Shown piece by piece: positions 46,364-55,240 of a stretch of DNA of 64,000 nucleotides. A model generated the notes under the pieces. It was not told where the DNA came from, did not search any database, and was given only the letters and a program-made list of their open reading frames with translations. This stretch comes from Puniceibacterium sp. IMCC21224 (GTDB lineage: Bacteria; Pseudomonadota; Alphaproteobacteria; Rhodobacterales; Rhodobacteraceae). The translations under genes and the position numbers were made by a program. The DNA lies in NCBI RefSeq assembly GCF_001038505.1, contig NZ_LDPY01000001.1, positions 3,534,001-3,598,000 of the forward strand, read 5' to 3'. Each line of letters begins with the position of its first letter. Positions within the stretch are counted from its first letter, which is position 1.

Positions 46364-47923
46364 TTATTCCGCAGCAGCCAGTTTTTCTGCTTGCTGATCG
46401 CGCAGGATCTTTCTGTTCACCTTGCCTGCCGGCGTCTTGGGCAGGTCGGTGACAAATTCGATCTGGCGGGGGTATTCATGACGCGCCAGCCGGGCCCGCA
46501 CATGATCCTGAATGCTCTTGGTCAGGCCGTCAGTTTCCGAGTCCTTGAGGATAACAAACGCCTTGACCACCAGCCCGCGCAGCTCGTCCGGTGCACCGAT
46601 CACAGCGCATTCCGCGACGGCTGAATGACTTAGAACGGCGTCTTCAACCTCGACCGCTCCGATGGTCCAGCCGGCTGAAATGATCACGTCATCCGCGCGA
46701 CCGCCGTGGTAAAAATAGCCATCCGCATCAACCCGGCCCAGATCCTTGGTCGGGAACCATTCGCCGCGTTTCTTGACCATCAGCTCACCGGTTTCATCCG
46801 GATCAGCGGGCGTTCCATCAGCGCGCTGCACTTCGACTTCGACGCCCGGCACGGCCTTGCCCATTGCGCCATCGCGGACCTCAAGGTCCTGCGCGCCGGG
46901 GTAGTTGGCAATAATCACGCCAATTTCGGTGGTGCCGTACATTGAGCGGACTTTGGTGCCAAAGATCCGTTCGACGTAATTGGCCGTTTCGGAATCGATC
47001 GGCTCGCCGGTAAATGACAGCTTGTCAAAGCAATAGGTGAAAGTCTCGGCTTCGCCCGAATTGCGCATCATCCTGTAGTGCGTCGCCGCAGCTGTCAGAT
47101 TGGTGATCTGAAAATCGTGCAGCCCTTTCAGCAGGCGCACGGCATCGAATTTGCCGCTGAACGTCCCTGTCGACACCCCCATGGCCAGCGGCGCAAGGGT
47201 GCCGTGCCACAACCCGTGCCCCCATGCGGGGGACGACGGGCAAAAAAACCGGTCGCCGGGGCGAATGCCGGTCGCGTAAAGCGCGGCAACCATCAGCGTC
47301 ACGATCGACTGGTGGCTGTGTTTGACAGCCGCAGGCAGCGCCCGTGTGGTGCCCGAAGTATATTGCAGCACCGCCAGATCACGGCCCGAGGTGTTCCAAT
47401 CATACTGCGCGGACAGATCATTCAACCCGTCGAGGAAGTCGTGATCGACAACCGTCACATTCTTGGCCCCACCCGCAATCGCATCCGGCGCCTTCTCAGA
47501 ATTGGTAAAAAACACCTTCGGCTTGCAATCACCCACCCGCAGCCGAATACCATCCGGCCCGAACAGCGAAAACATCGGCACTGCGACGGCGCCGCTTTTG
47601 ATCACACCGAACATGGCGCTGTAGAATGCCAGCGACGGCTCTATCATGACGGCGACGCGGTCACCTTTCTTGATCCCTTGGCGATCCAGATAATGCGCGA
47701 TCTGCGACGACCGGCGCGCGATCTCTTCGAAACTGATCACTTCATCAGCGCCATCCGAATGAGCGATCCGCAGCGCGACATTTTCACCGTCTACGTGCCG
47801 GTCAATGCATTCATGTGCGATGTTGAACCGCTCTCGGTCGCCATCAAACAGCTCCCACAGCTTTTCTTTCGCATAGTGCTTTTGAGCGTCCCCATAGGAC
47901 GTGAATTCCGTCAAGCGGGTCAT
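46364..47923 (-). CDS. AMP-dependent acyl-CoA synthetase
   Basis: Enzyme of 519 residues that activates a carboxylic acid to its CoA ester, related to medium-chain and acetyl-CoA synthetases. The A3 loop is unusual: YTSGTTRALPAAVKH at 188-202, where most members have SGTTGxPKG, so the loop Lys and Gly are missing. Other motifs are normal: MYGTTEIG, GRVDADGYFYHGGRADDVIISAGWTIGAVEVEDAVLSH, and the catalytic Lys in PKTPAGKVNRKIL. It is the first gene of the minus-strand catabolic operon and divergent from the IclR gene. ATG 47923 has GGAGGAGA ahead. Confidence 0.88.
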   Translation of the reverse strand: MTRLTEFTSYGDAQKHYAKEKLWELFDGDRERFNIAHECIDRHVDGENVALRIAHSDGADEVISFEEIARRSSQIAHYLDRQGIKKGDRVAVMIEPSLAFYSAMFGVIKSGAVAVPMFSLFGPDGIRLRVGDCKPKVFFTNSEKAPDAIAGGAKNVTVVDHDFLDGLNDLSAQYDWNTSGRDLAVLQYTSGTTRALPAAVKHSHQSIVTLMVAALYATGIRPGDRFFCPSSPAWGHGLWHGTLAPLAMGVSTGTFSGKFDAVRLLKGLHDFQITNLTAAATHYRMMRNSGEAETFTYCFDKLSFTGEPIDSETANYVERIFGTKVRSMYGTTEIGVIIANYPGAQDLEVRDGAMGKAVPGVEVEVQRADGTPADPDETGELMVKKRGEWFPTKDLGRVDADGYFYHGGRADDVIISAGWTIGAVEVEDAVLSHSAVAECAVIGAPDELRGLVVKAFVILKDSETDGLTKSIQDHVRARLARHEYPRQIEFVTDLPKTPAGKVNRKILRDQQAEKLAAAE

Positions 47924-48028
47924 TCCCGTCTCCTCCCTCAAAATTCCGTTTGGCCACCCGAAAGGTCTGCCCCGGCTCGTTGACAAGGGTAGAGATTATA
48001 GCGAAGTATTGTCAATATGGTTATTTCA

Positions 48029-48042
48029 TTGTACATGTACAA
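48029..48042. promoter_or_regulatory. perfect 14-bp palindrome in the acs/iclR divergent promoter
   Basis: TTGTACATGTACAA lies in the AT-rich 148-bp space between the acyl-CoA synthetase and the IclR gene. It is a good candidate operator for the IclR protein controlling both directions. Confidence 0.55.
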
Positions 48043-48071
48043 CAATCTTCAACCAACCAGCGGAACCGAAA

Positions 48072-48857
48072 ATGACCGATGCCAACCAAAAACAGACAAC
48101 AAAGCGGCAGGTGCCAGCGGTCACCAGAGCCCTTGCAATACTAAGATTTCTGGCGCGTTCGCCCGAACCAAAAGGCGTCAATCCGATAGCGAGAGAGCTG
48201 GGCCTGATCCCCAGCACCTGCCTGCACATTCTGCGCGTACTGCAGGACGAAGGGCTGGTCGATTTTGATTCGAACACCAAACTTTATTCAATCGGCATTG
48301 GCATACTGCCGCTCGCAAGATCAGCCCTGCTGCGCAACACGTTCTCGACGCTGATCCAGCCCAGATTGTCAGACCTGTCGGTGAAATTCGGGGTGACAAG
48401 TATCGCCACCCAGCTCGCGGAACCGGGGCAGATGGTGGTGGTTGCGTTGTCGCAATCCACATTGCCGTTTCGGCTTCAGGTTGATCTGGGCAGCCGCTTT
48501 CCGGCCTTGATCAGCGCCACAGGTCGCCTGTTTGCCGCGTTCAACATGGCCGATTCTGACGCGCTCAGGACGGGGTTCAACAAACTCGTCTGGGACCATC
48601 CTCCGTCGTTTGAAAGCTGGACCGAACAAGTCGAAGAGGCCCGCATGCGCGGGTACGCCGTCGATCAGGGCACCTATATTTCCGGGGTGACGGTTGTCGC
48701 CGTGCCTGTCTTTGGCACCAGCGGCAAAATGACCCGCTCCATCGTTGCCATCGGCATCTCTGAACGCCTGAAAGACAAACAAATTCCAAAGCTGGTCAAA
48801 GAAATGCAGTCCATCCGCGACCGCATCGAAGACATACAAATCGACACCGGGAGCTAA
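48072..48857 (+). CDS. IclR-family transcriptional regulator
   Basis: Regulator of 261 residues. The N-terminal winged HTH is at about 13-75 (QVPAVTRALAILRFLARSPEPKGVNPIARELGLIPSTCLHILRVLQDEGLVDFDSNTKLYSIG), and the C-terminal effector domain has GRLFAAFNMADSD-type text and a late VTVVAVPVFGTSGKMTRSIVAIGI. It probably senses an acid or CoA ester of the pathway and controls the divergent acyl-CoA catabolic genes. The ATG 48072 start begins the family text; the upstream extension overlaps the promoter. Confidence 0.9.
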   Translation: MTDANQKQTTKRQVPAVTRALAILRFLARSPEPKGVNPIARELGLIPSTCLHILRVLQDEGLVDFDSNTKLYSIGIGILPLARSALLRNTFSTLIQPRLSDLSVKFGVTSIATQLAEPGQMVVVALSQSTLPFRLQVDLGSRFPALISATGRLFAAFNMADSDALRTGFNKLVWDHPPSFESWTEQVEEARMRGYAVDQGTYISGVTVVAVPVFGTSGKMTRSIVAIGISERLKDKQIPKLVKEMQSIRDRIEDIQIDTGS

Positions 48858-48860
48858 ATC

Positions 48861-49289
48861 GTGACGCACACAGACACCGCGCCAAAAACCTGGCGGGAGT
48901 TGAAGATCGACGGTTTTGTCGCGCTGATCGGCCCGCTTCTGCGGTCAACCCGGTTTGAAAGCGACAACACCTACGGGCTTCAGACGCAGGACAAACATAA
49001 GAACCAGATCGGGATCGTTCACGGCGGAGTGTTGAGCAGTCTTCTGGATCAAGTCATCGCGATCACAGCCTGGAATGCCGTCGACCGCCAGCCAACGGTC
49101 ACGGTTCAGATGGATACGCGGTTTTTGGGGGCAGCCATGGCCGGGGATTTTCTGGAAATCCGCGCCACCATCCGCCACGCAACACGATCCCTGGTCTTTG
49201 TCGACGCCGATATCACCTGCGGCACCAAAATGATCGCAAGCGCCACCGCTGTCATGAAAATATCAAAACCAACAGGACAAAATACATGA
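48861..49289 (+). CDS. PaaI-family acyl-CoA thioesterase
   Basis: Hot-dog thioesterase of 142 residues with the active-site helix in GIVHGGVLSSLLDQVIAITAWNAV (HGG then Asp) and the strand VTVQMDTRFLGAAMAGDFLEIRA. It starts with GTG three bases after the iclR stop and overlaps the CaiB start by four bases. It may hydrolyse stalled CoA esters of the pathway. Confidence 0.87.
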   Translation: MTHTDTAPKTWRELKIDGFVALIGPLLRSTRFESDNTYGLQTQDKHKNQIGIVHGGVLSSLLDQVIAITAWNAVDRQPTVTVQMDTRFLGAAMAGDFLEIRATIRHATRSLVFVDADITCGTKMIASATAVMKISKPTGQNT

Positions 49290-50509
49290 GCGATCCGCAG
49301 GAAAATACACCAGCCGGGCCGTTGGCCGGGGTCAAGGTTCTCGACTTTTCGCGCATCTTGTCCGGTCCCTACGCCAGCATGGTTCTGGCCGACCTCGGGG
49401 CCGAGATCATCAAGGTCGAACCAATCGAAAGCGGCGATGAAACCCGCAACTTCCCGCCGTTCCAAGGCGGGTTAAGCCATTATTACATTGCACTCAATCG
49501 CAGCAAAAAGAGTGTATCTCTCAATCTGAAAACCCCCGAAGGGGTCCAGATCGCCAAAGATCTGGCCCAACAAAGCGACATCGTTCTGGAAAATTTTCGA
49601 CCCGGTGTCATGGATCGGCTGGGATTGGGATATGACACCTTGCGGGCACTGAATGAACGATTGATCTACTGTTCCATCACAGGTTTTGGCACCAATAGCC
49701 CGCATGGCGACAAACCTGCGTTTGATATCGTAGCACAGGCGCTTTCGGGTGTGATGAGCGTCAATCGCGAACCCGGACAGCCCCCAAACAAGCTGGGTCT
49801 TCCGTTGGGCGATATGGCTGGCAGCATATTTTCAGTTTTTGGCCTGCTCGCCGCGCTGTTCGAACGCAACAGCACAGGTCGCGGCAAACATATCGAGGTC
49901 GCCATGCTCGACAGTTTGATTGCGATGCAGGGGTATCTGTCCCAGATCTATTTCGTCACGGGCCAAAGCCCACAGCCCGTCGGCACCCAGCACCCCAGTA
50001 TTGTGCCCTACGGATCGTTTCCGACATCAGACGACCATGTTATTGTCGCCTGCCTGACAGAACGATTCTGGCACAATTTCGCCCGCTGCCTGGATCGTGA
50101 GGATTTGATAAAGGACCCGCGTTTTGCGCTCTACGCCGAACGGCTGGCCAACCGAGCCGCGCTTGAGCCGATCATCCACGCCCGAATGACACAAGATTCC
50201 ACCGCCTACTGGCTAGAGCGTCTGGAGCAGTTCGACGTTCCCAGCGCGCCAATTCTTTCGATCGGTGAAGCGCTGGAACAGGATCACGTCGCGCAGCAGG
50301 GTCTGATTGAAACGGTCACACATCCGCAAATCGGAGAAATGAAACTTGTGCGCGGCCCGATCCGATTTGACGGCGTCGGTCCTGCCAAAGCGACAGCGCC
50401 GTCGCTGTTGGGGGAAAATACTGCGGACGTTCTGATGCACAAATTGGGTTTTGATCCTGACGCGGTCGATAGGTTTGTGACAAAGGGAATTGTCAAAACC
50501 ATCCCTTGA
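49286..50509 (+). CDS. CaiB/BaiF-family (class III) CoA-transferase
   Basis: Enzyme of 407 residues that moves CoA between carboxylic acids. It starts with LAGVKVLDFSRILSGPYASMVLADLGAEIIKVEP, has NRSKKSVSLNLKTPEGVQIAKDLAQQSDIVLENFRPG, and the catalytic Asp in LGDMAGSIFSVFGLLAALFERNSTGRGKHIE. It gives a second way, beside the acyl-CoA synthetase, to activate the substrate at the cost of another CoA ester such as succinyl- or acetyl-CoA. It is the last gene of the iclR transcript and is followed by a terminator. Confidence 0.92.
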   Translation: MSDPQENTPAGPLAGVKVLDFSRILSGPYASMVLADLGAEIIKVEPIESGDETRNFPPFQGGLSHYYIALNRSKKSVSLNLKTPEGVQIAKDLAQQSDIVLENFRPGVMDRLGLGYDTLRALNERLIYCSITGFGTNSPHGDKPAFDIVAQALSGVMSVNREPGQPPNKLGLPLGDMAGSIFSVFGLLAALFERNSTGRGKHIEVAMLDSLIAMQGYLSQIYFVTGQSPQPVGTQHPSIVPYGSFPTSDDHVIVACLTERFWHNFARCLDREDLIKDPRFALYAERLANRAALEPIIHARMTQDSTAYWLERLEQFDVPSAPILSIGEALEQDHVAQQGLIETVTHPQIGEMKLVRGPIRFDGVGPAKATAPSLLGENTADVLMHKLGFDPDAVDRFVTKGIVKTIP

Positions 50510-50547
50510 CCCAAGCCGTCCCTGTTTTCGCCGCCTCTAGAATGCGT

Positions 50548-50574
50548 AAAGGCCGGGGTTGCCCGGCCTTTGCA
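50548..50574. terminator. bidirectional intrinsic terminator
   Basis: A perfect 10-bp stem (AAAGGCCGGG / CCCGGCCTTT) with a 4-base loop lies between the convergent CoA-transferase and decarboxylase genes. The T and A tracts at its feet can serve both strands. Confidence 0.8.
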
Positions 50575-50595
50575 GCAGATGCGATTTTGGTCGCG

Positions 50596-51765
50596 TCAGA
50601 TCACAACCACATCCAGCGGCGGGAAGCCATTGAAACCAACGCTCGAATAGGTCGAGGTGTACGCGCCGCAGTTGCGGATGATCACCTTGTCACCGCATTT
50701 CAGCGTCAACGGCAATTCCACAGGGCGCTTTTCATATAGCACATCCGCCGAATCACAGGACGGGCCGGCCAGAACGCAGGGACCAAAGACGTCGTCGTCA
50801 CGCTCGGTCAGGAACTGGTAGCGGATCGCCTCACCTTCGGTTTCGGCCAGGCCTGAAAAGCGGCCAATGTCGAGGTAAACCCAGCGGTGCAGGTCGTTTT
50901 CCGACTTACGCGACACCAGAATCACTTCGGCGGCGATAGCGCCGGCTTCGGCGACCATACCGCGGCCCGGCTCTGCCATGATGTGCGGCACATCACCGAA
51001 ACGCTCGGTGATCTGGCGCATGACTTCGGCGGCATAGACTGTTGGGGCCTCAATCGCCTCACCGTAGAACGCCGGAAAGCCGCCACCAATATTGAGCAGG
51101 GTCAGCTGATGGCCCGCGTCCTTGGCATCCTGCCAGACAGCAGCCACCTGATCGAGTGTGATAGCCCACATTCCGGCGCGACGAGTCTGCGATCCGACGT
51201 GGAACGAAAATCCGATCGGATCGAGGCCCAGTGCCTTTGCCATATCCAGCAGCGTCAGCGCCTTGTCGCGGGCGCAGCCGAACTTGCGCGACAGCGGCCA
51301 GTCTGCCTCGGACGCGTCGACAATCAGGCGGATATAAACCTGCGTACCGGGGGCATGTTCGGCCAGCTTTTCCAGCTCTTCCTCGGCATCGGCCGAAAAC
51401 AGGCGGATGCCCGCGCCAAATGCCCAGGCAATGTCGCCGACCTTTTTGATCGTGTTGCCGAACGACACATCCTCGGGTGCGGCACCCTGCGACAGGCACA
51501 GCTCAATCTCGCCGCGCGAGGCCGCATCAAAATGCGAGCCAAGGCCCACCAGAGTGTTGATGATTTCCTTGGCCGGGTTCGCCTTGACCGCGTAATGGAT
51601 CGAGGCGCGTCCCAGCCCCTGCGCGAGCGCGGCGTACTGGCGCGCCACAACTTGCGTGTCCACCACCAGCGTCGGGTGGTCGAAATGGGTATTGCGGATA
51701 TACGTTTCCACGCGGGAAACAGGCGCAGATGCGCGGGCCGAAAACTCAGCTACGTATGCGTTCAT
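50596..51765 (-). CDS. PLP-dependent ornithine/lysine-type decarboxylase (group IV)
   Basis: Enzyme of 389 residues with an alanine-racemase-like barrel (about 25-280) and C-terminal beta domain. PLP Lys is in SIHYAVKANPAKEII, the phosphate loop in LLNIGGGFPAFYG and AEPGRGMVAEAG, and the cross-subunit Cys-Asp of ornithine decarboxylases in LAGPSCDSADVLYE. It makes putrescine or cadaverine. The GAIA-type changes that separate ornithine from carboxynorspermidine enzymes cannot be judged by eye. ATG 51765 has TGGAG ahead. Confidence 0.9.
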   Translation of the reverse strand: MNAYVAEFSARASAPVSRVETYIRNTHFDHPTLVVDTQVVARQYAALAQGLGRASIHYAVKANPAKEIINTLVGLGSHFDAASRGEIELCLSQGAAPEDVSFGNTIKKVGDIAWAFGAGIRLFSADAEEELEKLAEHAPGTQVYIRLIVDASEADWPLSRKFGCARDKALTLLDMAKALGLDPIGFSFHVGSQTRRAGMWAITLDQVAAVWQDAKDAGHQLTLLNIGGGFPAFYGEAIEAPTVYAAEVMRQITERFGDVPHIMAEPGRGMVAEAGAIAAEVILVSRKSENDLHRWVYLDIGRFSGLAETEGEAIRYQFLTERDDDVFGPCVLAGPSCDSADVLYEKRPVELPLTLKCGDKVIIRNCGAYTSTYSSVGFNGFPPLDVVVI

Positions 51766-52174
51766 GGTCATCTCCAATAGACCCGGCCATATATGACCGC
51801 TCACTTCCAAGGGAGACGTTACCGTCGCTACGTAACCATGGGGGTTGGGCCCTTGGGACAGAGGCGCGTGCGTTGGCGTCTTGAAACCGCATATCGGGCC
51901 AATTGCGATTCACATCAAGAGGGTTTTTCACCCGATCCCGAAAAAATTTAACGACCGGATTGAGTGTGGTTGTGCAGACACGCCAAGGGCGGGCGTCCAA
52001 GTCGCCCCCGGTCATTGTTCCCCAGCAGACCCAAGCGACATGTGGCATTCCTGCGACGGCGTTGACCCCCAGGAAATTAGCAGCCTCATGCGGCGCTCAC
52101 CTAAGACGGTCCACCGAGCGCGAGATAGGGAAATCAGGTCAGACCTTTTGAGGTGCGCTGGCGCCATCGCCGGT
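51766..52174. other. about 410-bp gene-free stretch upstream of the decarboxylase
   Basis: It includes a GTTAC-N9-GTAAC dyad (51818-51836) about 55 bases ahead of the decarboxylase start. No ORF with recognisable text is seen. It is a likely long leader or promoter region for the decarboxylase; I cannot match it to a known polyamine-linked RNA motif. Confidence 0.4.
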
Positions 52175-53560
52175 TTATACCGTACCGTCAGCCTGCGCCC
52201 GACGCCCCCAAAGATCGTATTCTCCGGCCTCGTCCACCGTGACGCTGACGATATCGCCGGGCGTCAGATCCGAGAACCCCTCGTCGATAAAGAGGTTTCC
52301 ATCAATTTCGGGTGCATCCGCCATTGTGCGACAGGTGGCGGCATCACCGTCGACATCGTCGACGATGACCTGAATCGTGCTGCCGACCTTGGCCTCCAGC
52401 CTGGCCTCGGAAATCGCCTGGGCCTTGGCCATAAACCGGTCCCAGCGATCCTGCTTGACCTCTTGCGGCACATGATCAGGCAGCGCGTTTGACCTTGCCC
52501 CCGCGACATTTTCATACTGAAAACAGCCCACCCGGTCGAGCAGCGCCTCGTCCATCCAATCCAGAAGCGTCTGGAATTCGGCTTCGGTTTCGCCGGGATA
52601 GCCAACTATAAAGGTCGAGCGCAGGGTGATGTCCGGGCAGACATTGCGCCAAGCGGCAATCTCATCCAGCGTCCTGGCGGCGGCTGCGGGCCGTGCCATA
52701 CGTTTCAGCGTGTCCGGATGAGCATGTTGAAACGGGATATCCAGATAGGGCAACACACCGTTGGCCGGATCTGCCATCAGCGGGATCAGGTCGCGCACAT
52801 GCGGATAGGGATAGACGTAGTGCATCCGTACCCACGCGCCAAGGCTGCCAAGATCACGGGCAAGATTCAGGATCGGCGCCTTGCTGTCGCGGTCTTTCCA
52901 GTCGGTGCCATAGGCAGAGGTATCCTGCGAAATCACCAGCAGTTCGCGCACGCCGCTTTCGACCAGCTTTTCCGCCTCACGCAGCACAGCACGATGCGGG
53001 CGCGATTGCAGGCGCCCGCGCATGTCGGGGATGATGCAGAACTTGCACTTGTGGTTACAGCCCTCGGAAATTTTGAGATAGCTGTAGTGGCGCGGCGTCA
53101 GCTTTACACCCGCAGCCGGCATCAGGTCGATGAATGGATCAGGATCGGGCGGCACCGCCATGTGAACCGCATCCAGCACTTGTTCGTATTGGTGCGGGCC
53201 GGTCACGGCCAGAATCCGGGGGTGATGTTCGCGGATGTAATCCGGCTCGGCCCCCAGACAGCCGGTCACGATCACCCGTCCATTTTCAGCCAGCGCCTCA
53301 CCGATGGCCTCAAGGCTCTCGGCTTTGGCGCTGTCAAGAAATCCGCAGGTGTTGACGATCACTGCATCTGCCCCGGTGTAATCAGGCGAAATGCCATACC
53401 CCTCGGCGCGCAGACGGGTGAGGATGCGTTCGCTATCTACCAGCGCCTTTGGGCAACCAAGAGAGACCATGCCAATCGAGGGCTGACCCGCGCGGCGGGT
53501 GGCTTCGATGCGGGCGGCGGGCGCGAGGTCAGGGCGCAGATTCGGGGGGTTCTGTGTCAT
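52175..53560 (-). CDS. rimO: ribosomal protein S12 methylthiotransferase RimO
   Basis: Radical SAM enzyme of 461 residues that thiomethylates an Asp of ribosomal protein S12. The N-terminal MTTase domain has Cys in [27 protein letters not shown] and TGCLGAEPD. The radical SAM cluster is [15 protein letters not shown], and a C-terminal TRAM domain is at about 390-461. The [16 protein letters not shown] start is characteristic of RimO rather than MiaB. ATG 53560 begins the protein; the open frame extends to 53650. Confidence 0.94.
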   Translation of the reverse strand: MTQNPPNLRPDLAPAARIEATRRAGQPSIGMVSLGCPKALVDSERILTRLRAEGYGISPDYTGADAVIVNTCGFLDSAKAESLEAIGEALAENGRVIVTGCLGAEPDYIREHHPRILAVTGPHQYEQVLDAVHMAVPPDPDPFIDLMPAAGVKLTPRHYSYLKISEGCNHKCKFCIIPDMRGRLQSRPHRAVLREAEKLVESGVRELLVISQDTSAYGTDWKDRDSKAPILNLARDLGSLGAWVRMHYVYPYPHVRDLIPLMADPANGVLPYLDIPFQHAHPDTLKRMARPAAAARTLDEIAAWRNVCPDITLRSTFIVGYPGETEAEFQTLLDWMDEALLDRVGCFQYENVAGARSNALPDHVPQEVKQDRWDRFMAKAQAISEARLEAKVGSTIQVIVDDVDGDAATCRTMADAPEIDGNLFIDEGFSDLTPGDIVSVTVDEAGEYDLWGRRAQADGTV

Positions 53561-53674
53561 GGCCCCTCTTATCCCCACACCGCGACCGCGAAAAGGGTTT
53601 GTTGCACGGGACGTCGGGGCGCAACGCCAACACCGAAAGGTGCGCAACACCTGCGCACCCCACGAGGCGGTCGG

Positions 53675-54274
53675 TCAGCGGCGGCGGTCGCGGCGGGCCG
53701 ACATCGGCTGGAACGCGACGCCGACATGCGCCTCGCAATAGGGTTTGCCCTGCTGGACCGGCAGGCCACAGAACCAAAAATCCGGTGTTGCGGGATCACC
53801 CACCGGCCATTTGCAGGTCCGTTCGGTCAGCTCCATCAGGGTGATCTTTTTCGCCTTCTTCTCGATCTCGTTGACCTTGGCAAGCGCCTCGGGGCTGATC
53901 TCGTTTGCGGACGGCTGCGGCGGCAGCGGCTGGCCTGCAGGAATAATCGCGCGACGGGCGGGCGGCTGCGCGGATTTGGTTTCCAGCACGACCGGCTCTG
54001 GGTTGGGATCGCGTGCGGGTTCAGTCCGCGGCTGCGGCTTGGCCTTGACCTCGGGCGTGGCTGGTTTGACCTCGGGTGCGGCTGCCGCGGGTTCAGGTGC
54101 CGACGACGCGGGTGCAGGACCCGAGCCTGCGCGGTTCGACAGGCCGAGGCGATGCACCTTTCCGATGACGGCATTTCGGGTGACGCCGCCCAGCTCTTTG
54201 GCGATCTGGCTGGCGGACTGGCCTTCGCCCCACATCTTTTTGAGCTGCTCTACGCGTTCATCGGTCCAGGACAT
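53675..54274 (-). CDS. gcrA: cell-cycle regulator GcrA
   Basis: A 199-residue regulator that binds sigma-70 RNA polymerase and methylated GANTC promoters. The DNA-binding start is MSWTDERVEQLKKMWGEGQSASQIAKELGGVTRNAVIGKVHRLGLSNR (1-48), followed by a long Pro/Ala-rich linker (about 50-125) and the conserved end LMELTERTCKWPVGDPATPDFWFCGLPVQQGKPYCEAHVGVAFQP with Cys residues. AAGGAA precedes the ATG. A terminator-like hairpin stands just upstream. The methylase CcrM, which writes the marks GcrA reads, is encoded 23 kb away. Confidence 0.95.
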   Translation of the reverse strand: MSWTDERVEQLKKMWGEGQSASQIAKELGGVTRNAVIGKVHRLGLSNRAGSGPAPASSAPEPAAAAPEVKPATPEVKAKPQPRTEPARDPNPEPVVLETKSAQPPARRAIIPAGQPLPPQPSANEISPEALAKVNEIEKKAKKITLMELTERTCKWPVGDPATPDFWFCGLPVQQGKPYCEAHVGVAFQPMSARRDRRR

Positions 54275-54289
54275 GGGCGTTCCTTATGG

Positions 54290-54316
54290 AAAAAAGCGGC
54301 CCCGGCTGAGGGCCGC
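54290..54316 (-). terminator. terminator-like hairpin in the gcrA leader
   Basis: On the minus strand GCGGCCC, a 7-base loop and GGGCCGC are followed by TTTTTT, ending 16 bases before the gcrA ATG. The gap holds only the ribosome site, so a gcrA transcript starting upstream must pass it. Confidence 0.7.
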
Positions 54317-54396
54317 CTGAAAATTCGGTGTCAGCCCCCTATTCTAATCACTCCACCCCGAGTTACAAGCGGCGCAACAGACAGGAGCGTCGAGTA

Positions 54397-55206
54397 ATGC
54401 AGGAATACACCCCTATCCCCCACGGGACGCGCCGGTTTGGCCGGGTCAACTGGCTGGGGCTCTATACCCTTGCGACCCGCGAGATGATGCGGTTCACCAG
54501 CGTCTGGACCCAAACCCTGCTGGCACCTCTTGTGACAGCCGGGTTGTTCCTGCTGATATTTTCGTTGGCCATCGGCCCCCAGCGGGGCGACGTGATGGGT
54601 GTGCCTTTTACCACATTCATCGCGCCGGGGATCCTGATGATGACGGTGATTCAGAACGCCTTTGCCAATACTTCGTCTTCAATCGTGATCTCGAAAGTGC
54701 AGGGCAATATCGTTGACACGCTGATGCCGCCGCTTTCGGTGCTCGAGCTGGTATTGGGCTATTTGGTCGGCGGCGTGATGCGCGGGCTGTTCGTGGCCGT
54801 GGCGATCGTGGTGGCGCTGATGCTGTTTCTGGGAATCGTTCCCGCACATCCGCTGGTGGCACTGGGGTTCATCGTGCTGGGGGCGGCGTTCATGTCGGCG
54901 TTGGGGATGCTGGCAGGGATCTATGCCAACAAGTTCGACCAGATGGCGGCGATCACCAACTTTCTGGTGACGCCGCTGGCGTTTCTGTCTGGCACGTTTT
55001 ATTCGGTCGAAGCCCTGCCGCCGGTGCTGCGCGAGATTACCCACCTCAATCCGATCTTCTATCTGATTGACGGCGCCCGATACGGCGTGATTGGCGTGTC
55101 TGACACCTCGCCATGGCTGGGGGGATGCGTGGCACTGGTGGCCACGTTCGCGATACTGGTGCTGGCCTGGGGAATGTTTCGAAGCGGATACCGGCTCAAG
55201 GCGTGA
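54397..55206 (+). CDS. ABC-2 type transporter permease
   Basis: Membrane protein of 269 residues with six helices and the ABC-2 signature region (NFLVTPLAFLSGTFYSVEALPPVLREITHLNPIFYLIDGARYG). The N-terminal amphipathic text VNWLGLYTLATREMMRFTSVWTQTLLAPLVTAGLFLLIF resembles NodJ/YadH-type exporters. No ATPase gene is adjacent in the window. AGGAG lies ahead of ATG 54397. Confidence 0.9.
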   Translation: MQEYTPIPHGTRRFGRVNWLGLYTLATREMMRFTSVWTQTLLAPLVTAGLFLLIFSLAIGPQRGDVMGVPFTTFIAPGILMMTVIQNAFANTSSSIVISKVQGNIVDTLMPPLSVLELVLGYLVGGVMRGLFVAVAIVVALMLFLGIVPAHPLVALGFIVLGAAFMSALGMLAGIYANKFDQMAAITNFLVTPLAFLSGTFYSVEALPPVLREITHLNPIFYLIDGARYGVIGVSDTSPWLGGCVALVATFAILVLAWGMFRSGYRLKA

Positions 55207-55240
55207 GGGCGCGCTGTCGGGGCTCGGCTGATCTGCGCCG

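Noticed and set aside
45065..46624. A 519-residue plus-strand frame across the dehydratase gene
   Set aside because: Antisense shadow in GC-rich DNA; it crosses two real minus-strand genes and has no family text.
48861..50509. IclR, thioesterase and CoA-transferase as unrelated neighbours of the Mcc operon
   Set aside because: The tight overlaps, the divergent promoter with a palindrome and the CoA-linked functions make one regulated island more likely.
51766..52174. A polyamine-related RNA element ahead of the decarboxylase
   Set aside because: I could find only a short dyad and could not fit the region to a known consensus by eye; it is listed as a gene-free stretch instead.
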